DNA of 64,000 nt, taken from contig JANQAI010000011.1 in NCBI GenBank assembly GCA_024707145.1, forward strand, positions 1,116,001 to 1,180,000, written 5' to 3'. The notes beneath the pieces are model-generated. The model ran no database searches. It saw only the letters and a program-made list of their open reading frames with translations, and was not told where the DNA came from. Source of the DNA: Magnetospirillum sp. (lineage in GTDB: Bacteria; Pseudomonadota; Alphaproteobacteria; Rhodospirillales; Magnetospirillaceae). The position numbers and the translations under genes are program-made. Numbering within the stretch: the stretch's first letter is position 1; the number at the start of each line of letters is the position of its first letter. Shown here piece after piece: positions 1 through 8,845 of the stretch.

Positions 1-650
1 GCCGCTATCACCATTCCAAGATACCTAACGCTCCCGTCGCCCTGCTGCTGCATCCGCATCCGCAGCACGGCGGCACCATGAACAACAAGGTGGTCTACAC
101 CCTTTACCACGCCTTCGTGCGCAAGGGGTTCTCGACGTTGCGGTTCAATTTCCGCGGAGTTGGGCGCAGCCAGGGCAAGTTCGACAACGGCCAGGGGGAG
201 CTGTCGGACGCCGCGTCGGCGCTGGACTGGATGCAGACCTACAATCCCAACGCCCAGGCCTGCTGGGTGGCCGGCTTCTCGTTCGGCGCCTGGATCGGCA
301 TGCAACTGCTGATGCGCCGGCCCGAGATCGACGGCTTCGTCTCGGTGGCGCCGCCGGCCAACGCCTACGATTTCACCTTCCTGGCCCCCTGCCCGTCCTC
401 GGGCCTGATCGTGCACGGCATGGCCGACGACGTGGTGCCCGAGCCGTCGGTGGCCAAGCTGGCCGCCAAGCTGGGGGCGCAGAAAAATATCCGCGTCAAG
501 TACCGCCAGGTGGAAGGCGCCAACCACTTCTTCGGGTCGCATCTGGATCCGCTGAACGAGGTGGTTGACCAATACCTCGCTGACGCCCTGGCCGAGGCCC
601 CGGCCCCCGCCGTGGCCGCCGAACCTGCCCTGGCAGCGGCGATGACCTGA
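1..650 (+). CDS. Alpha/beta hydrolase (5' end outside window)
   Basis: The frame is open from position 3 to the stop at 650, giving 215 visible residues. An ATG at 78 is internal: the upstream in-frame codons already read like the family N-terminus, with a His-Pro-His-Pro-type oxyanion region before it. The serine-hydrolase signature is visible: nucleophile elbow G-F-S-F-G around visible residue 93, an Asp in the D-D-V-V-P segment, and a C-terminal His in G-A-N-H-F-F. This fits the small cytoplasmic COG2945-type alpha/beta hydrolases; the substrate cannot be predicted. The tail after the last helix is Ala/Pro-rich and probably disordered. A strong terminator follows immediately, so the gene ends its transcription unit. 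Confidence 0.85.
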   Translation, partial: RYHHSKIPNAPVALLLHPHPQHGGTMNNKVVYTLYHAFVRKGFSTLRFNFRGVGRSQGKFDNGQGELSDAASALDWMQTYNPNAQACWVAGFSFGAWIGMQLLMRRPEIDGFVSVAPPANAYDFTFLAPCPSSGLIVHGMADDVVPEPSVAKLAAKLGAQKNIRVKYRQVEGANHFFGSHLDPLNEVVDQYLADALAEAPAPAVAAEPALAAAMT

Positions 651-656
651 ACAGAA

Positions 657-690
657 AAGCCCTCTCCCGCGGGAGAGGGCTTTTTTTTGG
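657..690 (+). terminator. Rho-independent terminator after the hydrolase
   Basis: A perfect 11-bp stem (658-668 with 671-681) with a 2-nt loop is followed by a run of eight T. It also separates this gene from the converging flavodoxin operon. Confidence 0.9.
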
Positions 691-718
691 CTTTTTTCGG
701 GGCGGATGCCGGAACCCG

Positions 719-1066
719 TCAGGCGACGGCGCGTCCCGCCTTCGACATGGCGAGGAAGCGCTGGCATTGCTGCTCGGGGTCGTAGCCGAGCAGGGTGCCG
801 AGGATGAAATCCTCTTCCGGCGACAGCCGCGACAGTGGCTTGGTCACGATGCTGCGCGCCGTCTCCACCCAGGCCGAGCGGCCGAACAGCACGTTCACTT
901 TGGACGCATTGACCTCGTGCACGTGATAGGAGATTTCCTCCCGCTCCAGCCGCTGGCGCACCGGCTGGGCCTCGCCCGGGGTCAGCGTCATCATGAACAA
1001 CTGGCGGATGCCCTTGCGGTACTCGTACAGGTGGTTGACGAGAAACCGCATGGCCACCGTCCTCAT
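719..1066 (-). CDS. DUF2023 family protein, coupled to flavodoxin
   Basis: A 115-residue protein whose start overlaps the flavodoxin stop as ATGA (start 1066, flavodoxin TGA at 1063-1065), so the two are translationally coupled. It has no signal peptide or membrane segment. The N-terminus is basic and aromatic (L-Y-E-Y-R-K-G), followed by an alpha/beta-looking body. It resembles the small DUF2023 family found beside flavodoxin genes in several proteobacteria; no biochemical function is established to my knowledge. The tight coupling suggests a role in making, loading or partnering flavodoxin, which is inference. Alternative starts further upstream would lie inside the flavodoxin gene in another frame and are unlikely. 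Confidence 0.75.
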   Translation of the reverse strand: MRTVAMRFLVNHLYEYRKGIRQLFMMTLTPGEAQPVRQRLEREEISYHVHEVNASKVNVLFGRSAWVETARSIVTKPLSRLSPEEDFILGTLLGYDPEQQCQRFLAMSKAGRAVA

Positions 1067-1548
1067 TGCGTCAACTGATTGGTCCATGCCGTGATCCGCC
1101 TTTCCGTCTGGGAGGATTGGTTGTCCTCGTCCAAGGCCAAACCGACGAAGCGGCCGTCGCGCACGGCGACCGAGCCGGTGAAGTCGTAGCCCTCGGTATC
1201 GGTGAAGCCAACGACACGAGCGCCCTTCTCGACCACACGGTCGTACAGGATGCCGATGGCGTCGACGAAGGAATCTGGATAGGTCATCTGGTCGCCGGTC
1301 CCGAACAGAGCCACCGCCTTGCCCTCCAGATTCACCTCGTCCAACTTGCCGATGTGATCCTCCCAATCACATTGCAGCTCGCCCAAGCCGTAGGTGGGCG
1401 AGCCCAGCACCAGCAGGTCGCAATTCTCGAAATCGGCCGGCTTGGCCTTCCTGATGTCGACGGCCTGGCCCTTCAGCTTGGCGGCTATGCGTGAGGCAAC
1501 AGCCTTGGTGCCGCCGCCGTCGGAGCCGTAGATCACGGTGATGCTCAT
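1063..1548 (-). CDS. fldA: Long-chain flavodoxin
   Basis: A 161-residue cytoplasmic FMN electron carrier. The phosphate-binding loop is near residues 6-12 (Y-G-S-D-G-G-G-T), the loop equivalent to the 50s FMN loop reads G-S-P-T-Y-G, and the 90s-type loop G-T-G-D-Q follows. The insertion before the last strand marks the long-chain class (FldA/NifF type). The ATG at 1548 has a GGGGA Shine-Dalgarno about 8 bases upstream, whereas the in-frame ATG at 1596 does not. Such flavodoxins donate electrons to nitrogenase, biotin or isoprenoid enzymes. No nif genes are visible here, so the partner is open. It forms a two-gene operon with the DUF2023 gene. Confidence 0.9.
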   Translation of the reverse strand: MSITVIYGSDGGGTKAVASRIAAKLKGQAVDIRKAKPADFENCDLLVLGSPTYGLGELQCDWEDHIGKLDEVNLEGKAVALFGTGDQMTYPDSFVDAIGILYDRVVEKGARVVGFTDTEGYDFTGSVAVRDGRFVGLALDEDNQSSQTERRITAWTNQLTQ

Positions 1549-1677
1549 GTCGGATATGTCCCCGCCTTGAAAGCGAATACCCACATAATATCGCAATTGC
1601 GACGCATTTGCAATTGCATCGCAAAAAGTAAGGCCGCTCCATCGGCCGGCCCTTCCGTCCCCGCTCCCCCGCAGGGA

Positions 1678-1995
1678 TCAGCGGCTGCAATCGGCCTCGG
1701 CCAGCCGGTCCCAGCTGGCCGGCGGCTTGCTGTAATTGGCCTGGGTGACGGCGATGATGCGCATGCGGAAGATCCGGCCCTGATGGGGCTTCACCACCCC
1801 GCACAGCCCGGCGGCATATTGCCCCCAGGCGATCTTCTCGGGCTTGACGAAGACATACATGTTGCCGCTGTTGTCCACCTGGGCGTCGAGCACCTTGGGC
1901 TGCCCCTTCACCGCCTGGATGGCGGAGGACTGGTCGGCCAGGGCCGGCGAGCATGCCAGACAGGCGGCCAGGACAGCCAACTTCCAACGCCCCAT
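1678..1995 (-). CDS. Small secreted protein, function unknown
   Basis: A 105-residue protein with a clear Sec signal peptide: basic start, hydrophobic core rich in A/L/C, and A-L-A cleavage near residue 21. The mature part has two Cys, one mid-protein and one near the C-terminus, which could form a periplasmic disulfide. The ATG at 1995 is preferred because GGGAG lies six bases upstream; an in-frame TTG two codons earlier is too close to that site. I do not recognise a family. It is transcribed in the same direction as flavodoxin but separated from it by about 130 bases. Confidence 0.7.
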   Translation of the reverse strand: MGRWKLAVLAACLACSPALADQSSAIQAVKGQPKVLDAQVDNSGNMYVFVKPEKIAWGQYAAGLCGVVKPHQGRIFRMRIIAVTQANYSKPPASWDRLAEADCSR

Positions 1996-2079
1996 CGTCA
2001 ACTCCCGGAAACATTCACTTGCAAGAACCGTAGCCCTGGCGGCGACCCGCTGTCGATAGGGTCATCACCTTATGGCCTC

Positions 2080-3156
2080 TCACGGTCCGGGATGGAAGGT
2101 GCCGCCGCTCAGCGGCCGTTCGCCGCCGGTGGTCTCGGGATATGTGAGCGGCAGCCCGCGCAGGCTGCGCACCGCCAGATAGGCGAAGGCCTGGGCCTCC
2201 AGCGCGTCGCCATCCCAGCCCACCGCCTCGACCGGTTCCACCGGCACGTTGAACTCGGCTGCCAGGGCGGCCATCACCGCGGGATTGTGGCGACCGCCGC
2301 CGCACACCAGCCAGCGCGTCGCCGGCTTGGCGAAATGAGCCCGTGCCAGGCCGGCGGCCCGGGCGGTGAAGGCGGTCAGGGTGGCGGCACCGTCGGCGGC
2401 GTCCAGCCCCGCCACCAGATCGCTGGCGAAATGCCGGAAGTCGTCGCGGTCCAGGGATTTTGGCGGCGTGCGGGTGAAGAACGGATGCTGGGCGAAACGG
2501 GCCACCCGCTCGGCCGCCGGGCGGCCCGAACGGGCCAGCCGGCCGTGCTCGTCCACCGGCTTGCCGGTATGGGTCAGGGCCCAATCATCGATCAGGGCGT
2601 TGCCGGGACCGGTGTCGAAGGCCAGCAGGCTGTCATCCTCGCCGATCCAGGTCACGTTGCCGACACCGCCCAGATTGAGCACCGCCACCGGCCGGCCGAT
2701 GCCGGCCGCCAGGGCACGGTGGAACACCGGCACCAGCGGCGCCCCCTGCCCGCCCGCCAACACGTCGGCGGTGCGGAAATCGTTGACCACCGGGATGCCG
2801 GTCAGGTCGGCCAGCAGGCGCCCGTCGCCGATCTGCCAGGTGCGGCGTTCCTCCGGGCGATGCAGGATGGTATGGCCGTGAAAGCCGATGACGTCCACTT
2901 CCGCCGCATCCAGCCCGGCCTCGCCCAGCAGACGAGACACCGCCTCGGAATGGAAGGCGGTGATGTCGCGCTCCACCTCGGCCACCGGGCCGTGGCCGCC
3001 CAGCACGCCGCGCAGGCGCTCGCGCATCTCGGGGGCATAGGGCAACGTCAGGGCGGGCCCCAGCCGCTCGACGGCGATGCCGTCGGTCACCATCAGGGCG
3101 GCATCGACGCCGTCCAGCGACGTCCCGCTCATCAGCCCGAGCGCAAGCATGGTCAT
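2080..3156 (-). CDS. anmK: Anhydro-N-acetylmuramic acid kinase
   Basis: A 358-residue cytoplasmic sugar kinase of peptidoglycan recycling. It phosphorylates and opens 1,6-anhydro-MurNAc to MurNAc-6-phosphate. The N-terminus carries the AnmK signature [12 protein letters not shown]. Further along are the G-P-G-N-x-L-I-D-D phosphate/sugar motif and the G-G-G-R-H-N-P segment typical of the ASKHA fold. Length matches the family. A GTG at 3213 would extend it into the tyrS leader; the ATG at 3156, or 3150, fits homologues better. It is divergent from tyrS, with which it shares a short intergenic region. This anmK/tyrS divergence is common in alphaproteobacteria. Confidence 0.92.
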   Translation of the reverse strand: MTMLALGLMSGTSLDGVDAALMVTDGIAVERLGPALTLPYAPEMRERLRGVLGGHGPVAEVERDITAFHSEAVSRLLGEAGLDAAEVDVIGFHGHTILHRPEERRTWQIGDGRLLADLTGIPVVNDFRTADVLAGGQGAPLVPVFHRALAAGIGRPVAVLNLGGVGNVTWIGEDDSLLAFDTGPGNALIDDWALTHTGKPVDEHGRLARSGRPAAERVARFAQHPFFTRTPPKSLDRDDFRHFASDLVAGLDAADGAATLTAFTARAAGLARAHFAKPATRWLVCGGGRHNPAVMAALAAEFNVPVEPVEAVGWDGDALEAQAFAYLAVRSLRGLPLTYPETTGGERPLSGGTFHPGP

Positions 3157-3242
3157 GGTGCGAAACAGCCCCGGCACGTTGTGACAAGGCGGCGATTGTG
3201 CTAAACGAGCCACCTTTCCGCAAGCAACCGAACGATCTGACC

Positions 3243-4494
3243 ATGACCAGCGCCCGTTCCGATTTCCTCCGCGTCGTCTCCGAGCGCGGCTTCCTGCACC
3301 AGTGCACCGACTGGGAAGCCCTCGACAAGCGTCTGACGGAAGGCCCGGCGGCGGCCTATATCGGCTTCGACTGCACCGCCGAATCCCTGCACGTGGGCGG
3401 CCTGATGCAGATCATGCTGCTGCGCTGGTGGCAGAAGACCGGCAACAAGCCCATCGTGCTGATGGGCGGCGGCACCACCCGCATCGGCGACCCCACCGGC
3501 AAGGACGAAGCGCGCAAGATGCTGACCGACGAGGTCATCGCGCGCAACATGGCCGGCATCAAGACGGTGTTCGCCAAGTACCTGTCTTTCGGTGACGGCG
3601 CCACCGACGCGCTGATGGTCAACAACGCCGACTGGCTGGACCAGTTGAACTACATCAGCTTCCTGCGCGACTACGGCAAGCACTTCACCATCAACCGCAT
3701 GCTGACTTTCGATTCGGTCAAGCTGCGGCTGGAGCGCGAGCAACCGCTCACCTTCCTCGAATTTAACTACATGATCCTGCAGGGCTACGATTTCGCCGAG
3801 CTGTGGGTGCGCCACAAGTGCCTGCTGCAGATGGGCGGCTCGGACCAGTGGGGCAACATCGTCAACGGCGTCGAGCCTGGGCCGCCGCGTCCACCAGGCC
3901 GAGCTGTTCGGCCTGACCAGCCCGCTGCTGACCACCTCTTCCGGCGCCAAAATGGGCAAGACGGTGTCGGGGGCCGTGTGGCTGAACGCCGACATGCTGA
4001 GCCCGTGGGAGTTCTGGCAGTACTGGCGCAACACCGAGGACGCCGACGTGGGCCGCTTCCTCAAGCTCTACACCGAGCTGCCGCTGGACGAGATCGCCCG
4101 GCTGGAAGCCCTGCAGGGCGCCGAGATCAACGAGGCCAAGAAAGTGCTGGCCAACGAGGTCACCCGCCTGTGCCACGGTGGGGAGGCTGCGGCCGAGGCC
4201 GCCGAGACCGCCCGCAAGACCTTCGAGGAGGGCGCCCTGTCGGACAACCTGCCGACCGTGACCATTCCCGCCGCCGAGCTGGCCGCCGGCATCGCCGCCT
4301 TCGCCCTGTTCGTGCGCGCCGGCCTGGCCGCCTCCAACGGCGAGGCCCGCCGCCTGATCCAGGGCGGCGGCGGCAAGGTCAACGACGTGGCCGTCAAGGA
4401 CCCGGCCGAGACGATCGGCAACGCGGCGCTGGCGGACGGCGTCATCAAGCTGACCGCCGGCAAGAAGCGCCACGTGCTGGTGAAGCCGGAATAG
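3243..4494 (+). CDS. tyrS: Tyrosyl-tRNA synthetase, interrupted by a +1 frameshift
   Basis: Class I aminoacyl-tRNA synthetase that charges tRNA-Tyr. The first frame (3243 to about 3875) carries the Rossmann catalytic half, including the H-V-G-G HIGH-like motif and G-G-S-D-Q-W. The second (from about 3877) carries the KMSKS-like K-M-G-K-T near 3952 and the C-terminal S4-like RNA-binding domain ending 4494. The break is at 3873-3878, where GAG-CTG reads GAG-C-CTG. Removing one C restores a 416-residue protein of normal length. The start at 3243 matches the family N-terminus. Because TyrRS is usually essential, I regard the extra base as probably a sequence error rather than a true pseudogene. 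Confidence 0.92.
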
Positions 4495-4500
4495 AAAGAA

Positions 4501-4942
4501 AAAAGGCCCCGCTTCGGCGAGAGCCGTTGGGACTAGGTGTGCTTCGTCTTGGCCGGGCTTTGACCCACGGCTGTCCGGCTTAAATTCGATTGACGGAGCG
4601 GAACGCCAGGGAATCCGCTGCAGCCGTCGATCCATTCACCGGCGGGGATGGTAAGCGCCCGCCCCTCTCCGTCATCGCCGGGCTTGACCCGGCGATCCCC
4701 GTGTCGCCGCCAAAAAACATTCTCCGGCAATGGGTTAGGCGGCACCGCGGGGATGCCCGCGTCAAGCGCGGGCATGACGGCAAAGGGAGGTGTGAGAATA
4801 AGCCGGACAGCCGTGGGTCAAGCCCGGCCAAGACGGAAAAATTCTTCAGCAAAGGAAAAGCCCCGCATCCGGCACCATGCCTGATACGGGGCTTCCCTCA
4901 AACACACCTAGTCCCAACGGCTCTCGCGAAAGCGGGGCTTTT
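4501..4942. repeat. Nested inverted-repeat (MITE/REP-like) element between tyrS and cyaY
   Basis: The 470-base gap holds no credible gene. Its ends are an inverted pair: 4501-4541 and 4903-4942 are near-identical reverse complements. Inside is a second inverted pair, 4548-4582 against 4799-4832, identical except for one base. The middle (4674-4790) contains palindromic alphaproteobacterial extragenic units of the type GTCAT...GGGCTTGACCC and GCCCGCG...CGCGGGC. A third, isolated copy of the outer plus inner segment is at 50654-50697. No transposase is present, so mobility would have to be in trans. Confidence 0.75.
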
Positions 4943-4965
4943 GCTTTGTGGCCCGATGCCTCGGA

Positions 4966-5292
4966 CTAAAAGTCCAAATCCGCGCCGAACTTGACCTTCA
5001 GTTCGGCCGCCAGCACCTCTTCCAGCACTACGTGCGGCTCGCGGGTGGACACCCAGCGCCCATCGTCATAGGCGAAATGGGCGGCGCCGCTGACCGGCGA
5101 GGACAGCCAGATTTCCCGGTTGGGGCCGTGTTTGTTGACGATGTACTGGCCGCCATCCGGCAGGGTCAGCGTCAGGATGCCGCCCTGAAGCTCCACGTCG
5201 ATATTGTCGCCCAGGGCGTCGTCCACGGCGTCGCCGATGCGCTCCAGCGTCTCGCCGGCCAGGGCGGAAAAACGGCTCTCATCCAGGCTCAT
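4966..5292 (-). CDS. cyaY: Iron donor protein CyaY (frataxin homologue)
   Basis: A 108-residue cytoplasmic acidic protein. It opens with a helix rich in Asp/Glu (S-L-D-E-S-R-F and following D-D-A-L-G-D), the iron-binding ridge of frataxins. A beta-sheet follows with the conserved N-K-H-G-P-N-R-E-I-W-L-S-S-P-x-S-G-x-x-H-F block (about residues 50-75). Frataxins deliver or regulate iron in Fe-S cluster assembly. The start at 5292 has GGAGG seven bases upstream; in-frame ATGs at 5298 and 5349 are less well placed. Length is that of E. coli CyaY. It stands alone, next to the repeat element. Confidence 0.92.
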   Translation of the reverse strand: MSLDESRFSALAGETLERIGDAVDDALGDNIDVELQGGILTLTLPDGGQYIVNKHGPNREIWLSSPVSGAAHFAYDDGRWVSTREPHVVLEEVLAAELKVKFGADLDF

Positions 5293-5498
5293 GCCCATGC
5301 CTCCGTCAAACTGCGGCGGGATGGTAGCCCAGCCAATCCATCCCGCCAAGCCACCTATCCCTTTCGCAGGGGAACCTCCTCCTCACGGGTATGACCACTA
5401 AAGTATAATTTGCATCCCGGTATTGAACCGGAAATACTGGTCCTCACAAAACAGCGGCCGCGGCGGATCCGGTACGCCCGTAACGGGAGGAAACAACA

Positions 5499-5855
5499 AT
5501 GACCCGCATCCTGGTGATCGAACCCGAATTGCGTGCGCGCCACTCGTTGCGCGCCATCCTGGACGGCGCCGGCTACGAGGTGGAAACCGTCCCCGACATG
5601 CCGGCCGGCCGCGTGCTGCATGCGGCCCATCCGGTGGACCTGGTGGTCACCGGCCAGATCGACGGGTCGGCCCATGTGGACTTCGCCGGCGCCCGCGTGC
5701 TGGCGGTGCCGGGCGGCGTCGCCGGACGGGAACACGACATCGCCGAACGAGTCCGCGCCCTGGGCGCGCAGCATTGCTTGCGCAAACCGTTCCGCCGCGA
5801 CGACCTGCTGGCGGCGGTGCGCGTCACCCTGACCATGGACCGCCACCCGTTCTGA
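5499..5855 (+). CDS. Stand-alone response-regulator receiver domain lacking the phosphoacceptor Asp
   Basis: A 118-residue CheY-like receiver fold with no output domain. The acidic pocket near the N-terminus is reduced to I-E-P-E (residues 7-10). At the end of beta-3 the sequence reads D-L-V-V-T-G, so the usual phosphorylated Asp is replaced by Gly (about residue 52). The conserved Lys before beta-5 is present (R-K-P-F, about residue 97). This is therefore a pseudo-receiver, likely acting by protein-protein contact without phosphorylation; that is inference. It has a good AGGAGG-like site and is followed by a terminator, so it is monocistronic. Confidence 0.75.
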   Translation: MTRILVIEPELRARHSLRAILDGAGYEVETVPDMPAGRVLHAAHPVDLVVTGQIDGSAHVDFAGARVLAVPGGVAGREHDIAERVRALGAQHCLRKPFRRDDLLAAVRVTLTMDRHPF

Positions 5856-5884
5856 CAGCCGCTACGGCTGGCAACAAGATGTGG

Positions 5885-5909
5885 GGGCGCGGGCGACCGC
5901 GCCCTTTTT
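5885..5909 (+). terminator. Rho-independent terminator after the receiver gene
   Basis: An eight-base GC stem (5885-5892 with 5897-5904), GCGA loop and T5 tract lie 30 bases after the stop. Confidence 0.8.
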
Positions 5910-5999
5910 GCTGCCGGCTGGAAAAAAGCTGAAACCCACGCTTGCACGGGGGCGCCGTTTTCTGTATAGAGGCGCCTTCGATTTGCGGAGCGGTACGCC

Positions 6000-6224
6000 A
6001 TGAAGAACGATATCCACCCCGATTACCACGACATCAACGTGGTCATGACGGACGGCACCGAGTTCAAGACCAAGTCGACCTGGGGCAAGCCGGGCGACAC
6101 CATGCGTCTGGACATCGACCCGAAGTCCCATCCGGCCTGGACCGGCGTCCATCGCATGGTTGACACCGGCGGCCAGATCGCGAAGTTCAACAAGCGCTTC
6201 GCCAGCTTCGGCATCAAGTCCTAA
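6000..6224 (+). CDS. rpmE: 50S ribosomal protein L31
   Basis: A 74-residue basic protein matching bacterial L31 along its length: M-K-x-D-I-H-P at the N-terminus, T-x-S-T-W-G centrally and [10 protein letters not shown]-x-K-R-F near the end. It lacks the Cys pairs of zinc-binding L31 (the C+ type), so it is the non-zinc form. It acts in the large ribosomal subunit near the central protuberance, bridging the subunits. The gene is monocistronic with its own strong terminator directly downstream. Confidence 0.95.
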   Translation: MKNDIHPDYHDINVVMTDGTEFKTKSTWGKPGDTMRLDIDPKSHPAWTGVHRMVDTGGQIAKFNKRFASFGIKS

Positions 6225-6226
6225 TG

Positions 6227-6261
6227 TGATGACGGCGGCCTTCAGGCCGCCGTCATCATTT
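6227..6261 (+). terminator. rpmE terminator
   Basis: A perfect 14-bp stem (6227-6240 with 6245-6258) with TTCA loop begins three bases after the rpmE stop and ends in a short T stretch. Confidence 0.85.
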
Positions 6262-6418
6262 CCTGCCAAGGATTCGGCCGCCTTTCAGGGCGGCTTTTTT
6301 TCTGCTTTTTCGTGGACTTCGTTTGCCGAAGCGGGTAGAGCAAATCCAGGGGGAGGCCGTCACCCCGGGCCAGTCCTAGGGAAGATTGGACGGGGAGGAT
6401 TGGGGTAACCGAGGCGCC

Positions 6419-8428
6419 ATGATCATCGTCCACTACGAGGTATACGTCCTCGAAGGCCGTGGGTGGATGCTGCATGCGCGCTTCCCGCGCACCGAACGGG
6501 AAACCGCCATCGGCGAAGCCAAGGAGCTTGAGCAGACGCTGAGCGTGCGCGTGCGGGTGCTGCGCGAGACCTATTACACCGACGACAACGCCTTCGAGGA
6601 AGCCGAGGTCTACGCTACCGGCACCAGGCTGCCGGACAAGCCCAAGCAGGCGGCGGGCGCCGCCATGGCGCGTCCCGCCGCCACCGGTGCCAGGGCTTCC
6701 ATCTCCACCACCACCTCCCCTGCCGGCCGGCGTACGTCCACCCCCATGCGCCGCCCGCCGCCGGCACGGCCGCGCCGCCAGCGCTCGCCCGAGGAAACCG
6801 CACAGGCACGCCAATTGTTGGGCCGCCTGCTGGCCATTACCGCCATTGCGCTGGCCGCCGCGCTGCTCAGCATCAAGCTCACGCCCAACGCCATCATGAT
6901 CCTGTGGCAGATGGGCTTCAATTGGACGGTGACGCCGGAAAGCTATGGCCGGCTGCTGTTCTTCGTCTTCGTCTGCGTCTTCCTGATGGTGGCAGTGCCG
7001 CTGTCCATCCGCTTCCTGCCGCGCCAGACCGCGATTCCCCGTTTCCACAAGCCTTCCTTCGCCTGGAGCGGCGCGGAAGGATCGGCGGCGGCGCCTCCCG
7101 AGGACCCCGCCCGCGAGCGTGCCGTCAAGAAGTCGCTGGACAAGCTGGCGGCCAAGGCCCTGGCGGAACAGGAACGCGGCACCGAGGAACTCCGGAAGCC
7201 CGAGACCAAGGCCGAGGACGATGCCCCGCCCAACCTGGCCGACGACTTGCCCGAGATCCGTCCCGGCCGCGACGACGACCTGCCGGAAATCCGCCCCGAT
7301 CCCGAGGACCTTCTGGCCGAGGCCCCCCTAGCCGAGGCCAGTGCCAAGCGCCGGGACGAGGAGCAGAAGGCCGCTCGCGAAGCCAAGGACAGGGAAGCCA
7401 AGGAGGCGTGGGAAGCACAGGAGCGCGCCGCCCGGGAGAAGGAGGAGGCCGAGAAGAAGGCGGATAAGGCCGACAAACCGGAAAAGCAGGACGAAGCCGC
7501 CCGCAAGGAGAAGAAGGAAGCCGAAACCGTCAGATCGGTGCAACCGACGGTGATGCGCTTCCTCAACGGCGCGGTCAACCAGGCCAAGACGCTGGCGCCC
7601 AACATGGATGCCCTGACCAAGTTCGCCCTGCACCTCTATCTGGCCGGCGCCGTCGAGACCCTGTGCGACTTCCGCAAGCTGGGCGACGCCGCCAAGTCCA
7701 AGCTGGTGGCCCTGGCGCTGGAGACGCTGGGCACGCGCGCCGACTTGGCGCTGAAGTTCTACGACAAGCTGGAGGAATACCTGATGGAGCCGCGCTACCT
7801 GGGCGTGGTCCAGGCCGGCCGCGACGCCATGGGCGACTTCATGCTGGGCGACGAAACCAATGCCCACCAGGCCCTGCGCGACGCCTTCCTGGAATGGAAT
7901 CGCAAGGGCGACAAGAAGGCGCAGATCGTCACCATCATGTTCACCGACATGGTGGGCTCCACCGACATGACCCAGGCCCGCGGCGACGCCGCCGCGCAGG
8001 AGGTGGTGCGCCGCCACAATTCCATCGTGCGCGGCGCCCTGGCCCAGTTCGGCGGCAAGGAGATCAAGCACACCGGCGACGGCATCATGGCATCCTTCGC
8101 CACTGCGGCGGCGGCGGTGGAAGCCACCATCGCCATCCAGCGGCAGGTGGACCAGCACAACCAGCGCCTGCCCAACCAGGCCCTGCACCTGCGCATCGGC
8201 CTCAATGCCGGCGAACCCATCGAGGAAGAGGATGACCTGTTCGGCGCCACCGTGCAGTTGGCCGCCCGCGTCTGCGCCGCCACCAACGCCGATCAGGTGC
8301 TGTGTACCGGCGTGGTCAAGGACCTGACCGTAGGCAAGGGCGCCGCCACCTTCCGCGCCGTGGGCACCAAGTACCTGAAGGGCTTCAAGGACGCGGTGGC
8401 CCTGTTCGAAGTGGTGTGGAAGAACTGA
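6419..8428 (+). CDS. Membrane-anchored class III adenylate/guanylate cyclase
   Basis: A 669-residue protein. A soluble N-terminal domain (1-110) and a Pro/Arg-rich linker precede two membrane segments (about 136-156 and 177-197). A long Lys/Glu/Ala-rich coiled coil (about 225-375) and a helical region follow. The C-terminal catalytic homology domain (504-669) starts V-T-I-M-F-T-D-M-V-G-S-T, with the first metal Asp in F-T-D and the second in H-T-G-D-G. The catalytic half therefore looks competent to make cAMP; the sensory input is unknown. The start at 6419 follows a GAGG; an in-frame ATG at 6386 lies in the intergenic region. Monocistronic, converging on the DUF1465 gene. Confidence 0.88.
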   Translation: MIIVHYEVYVLEGRGWMLHARFPRTERETAIGEAKELEQTLSVRVRVLRETYYTDDNAFEEAEVYATGTRLPDKPKQAAGAAMARPAATGARASISTTTSPAGRRTSTPMRRPPPARPRRQRSPEETAQARQLLGRLLAITAIALAAALLSIKLTPNAIMILWQMGFNWTVTPESYGRLLFFVFVCVFLMVAVPLSIRFLPRQTAIPRFHKPSFAWSGAEGSAAAPPEDPARERAVKKSLDKLAAKALAEQERGTEELRKPETKAEDDAPPNLADDLPEIRPGRDDDLPEIRPDPEDLLAEAPLAEASAKRRDEEQKAAREAKDREAKEAWEAQERAAREKEEAEKKADKADKPEKQDEAARKEKKEAETVRSVQPTVMRFLNGAVNQAKTLAPNMDALTKFALHLYLAGAVETLCDFRKLGDAAKSKLVALALETLGTRADLALKFYDKLEEYLMEPRYLGVVQAGRDAMGDFMLGDETNAHQALRDAFLEWNRKGDKKAQIVTIMFTDMVGSTDMTQARGDAAAQEVVRRHNSIVRGALAQFGGKEIKHTGDGIMASFATAAAAVEATIAIQRQVDQHNQRLPNQALHLRIGLNAGEPIEEEDDLFGATVQLAARVCAATNADQVLCTGVVKDLTVGKGAATFRAVGTKYLKGFKDAVALFEVVWKN

Positions 8429-8446
8429 CGGCCGGCTGCAACCAAG

Positions 8447-8845
8447 CTAGTTGACCCGCTGCATCATCTGCTGCTCCAGCCGCACCACCCGCTGATACAG
8501 GCTGAACGAGCGCTCCAGCAGGCTGCGCAGGCCGCCGGGCAGGCTCTCGTCGCGGCTGAAGCTGTCGTCCAGGCAAACTTCGCCGCCCGACAGCCGGTTG
8601 GCTTCGTCCAGGGCGGTATGGGGCTCGATCTCGCCCTCGTGCACGGCCCGCTGCATCATCAGCCAAGCCATCACCTGGGTCAGGCGCGAGGTGACCCGCA
8701 TGGCCTCGCACGACATGCGCAGGCCGGCGACCGCCCCAGCCTGCTCGCGCTCGCGCCGTTCCACATAGGCCATGTAATTGCGGGCCTCGACCATCAGCGT
8801 CATGGTCTCGTCGTAGGTCCGACGGAAATAGGTAGGGGCCTGCAT
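8447..8845 (-). CDS. DUF1465 family protein
   Basis: A 132-residue, all-helical soluble protein. It starts with M-Q-A-P-T-Y-F-R-R-T-Y-D-E-T and contains A-R-x-Y-M-A-Y-V-E-R-R-E-R, matching the alphaproteobacterial DUF1465 family, whose members have a conserved helical core and unknown function. The start at 8845 is chosen because GGAGG lies eight bases upstream. ATGs at 8863, 8878 and 8923 are in frame but have no such site. Its neighbour on one side is the convergent cyclase; on the other is the divergent Hsp20 gene. Confidence 0.82.
   Translation of the reverse strand: MQAPTYFRRTYDETMTLMVEARNYMAYVERREREQAGAVAGLRMSCEAMRVTSRLTQVMAWLMMQRAVHEGEIEPHTALDEANRLSGGEVCLDDSFSRDESLPGGLRSLLERSFSLYQRVVRLEQQMMQRVN

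Noticed and set aside
719-1087. Longer starts for the DUF2023 protein at 1087 or beyond
   Set aside because: They lie inside the flavodoxin gene; the ATGA-coupled start at 1066 is simpler.
3198-4583. Full-length 461-residue product of the uninterrupted tyrS first frame
   Set aside because: After 3876 the frame is Arg/Pro-rich noise; the true C-terminal domain lies in the next frame.
5453-5470. Adjacent NotI- and BamHI-like sites, as at a cloning junction
   Set aside because: Chance in GC-rich DNA; the sequence on both sides reads as normal genome without vector sequence.
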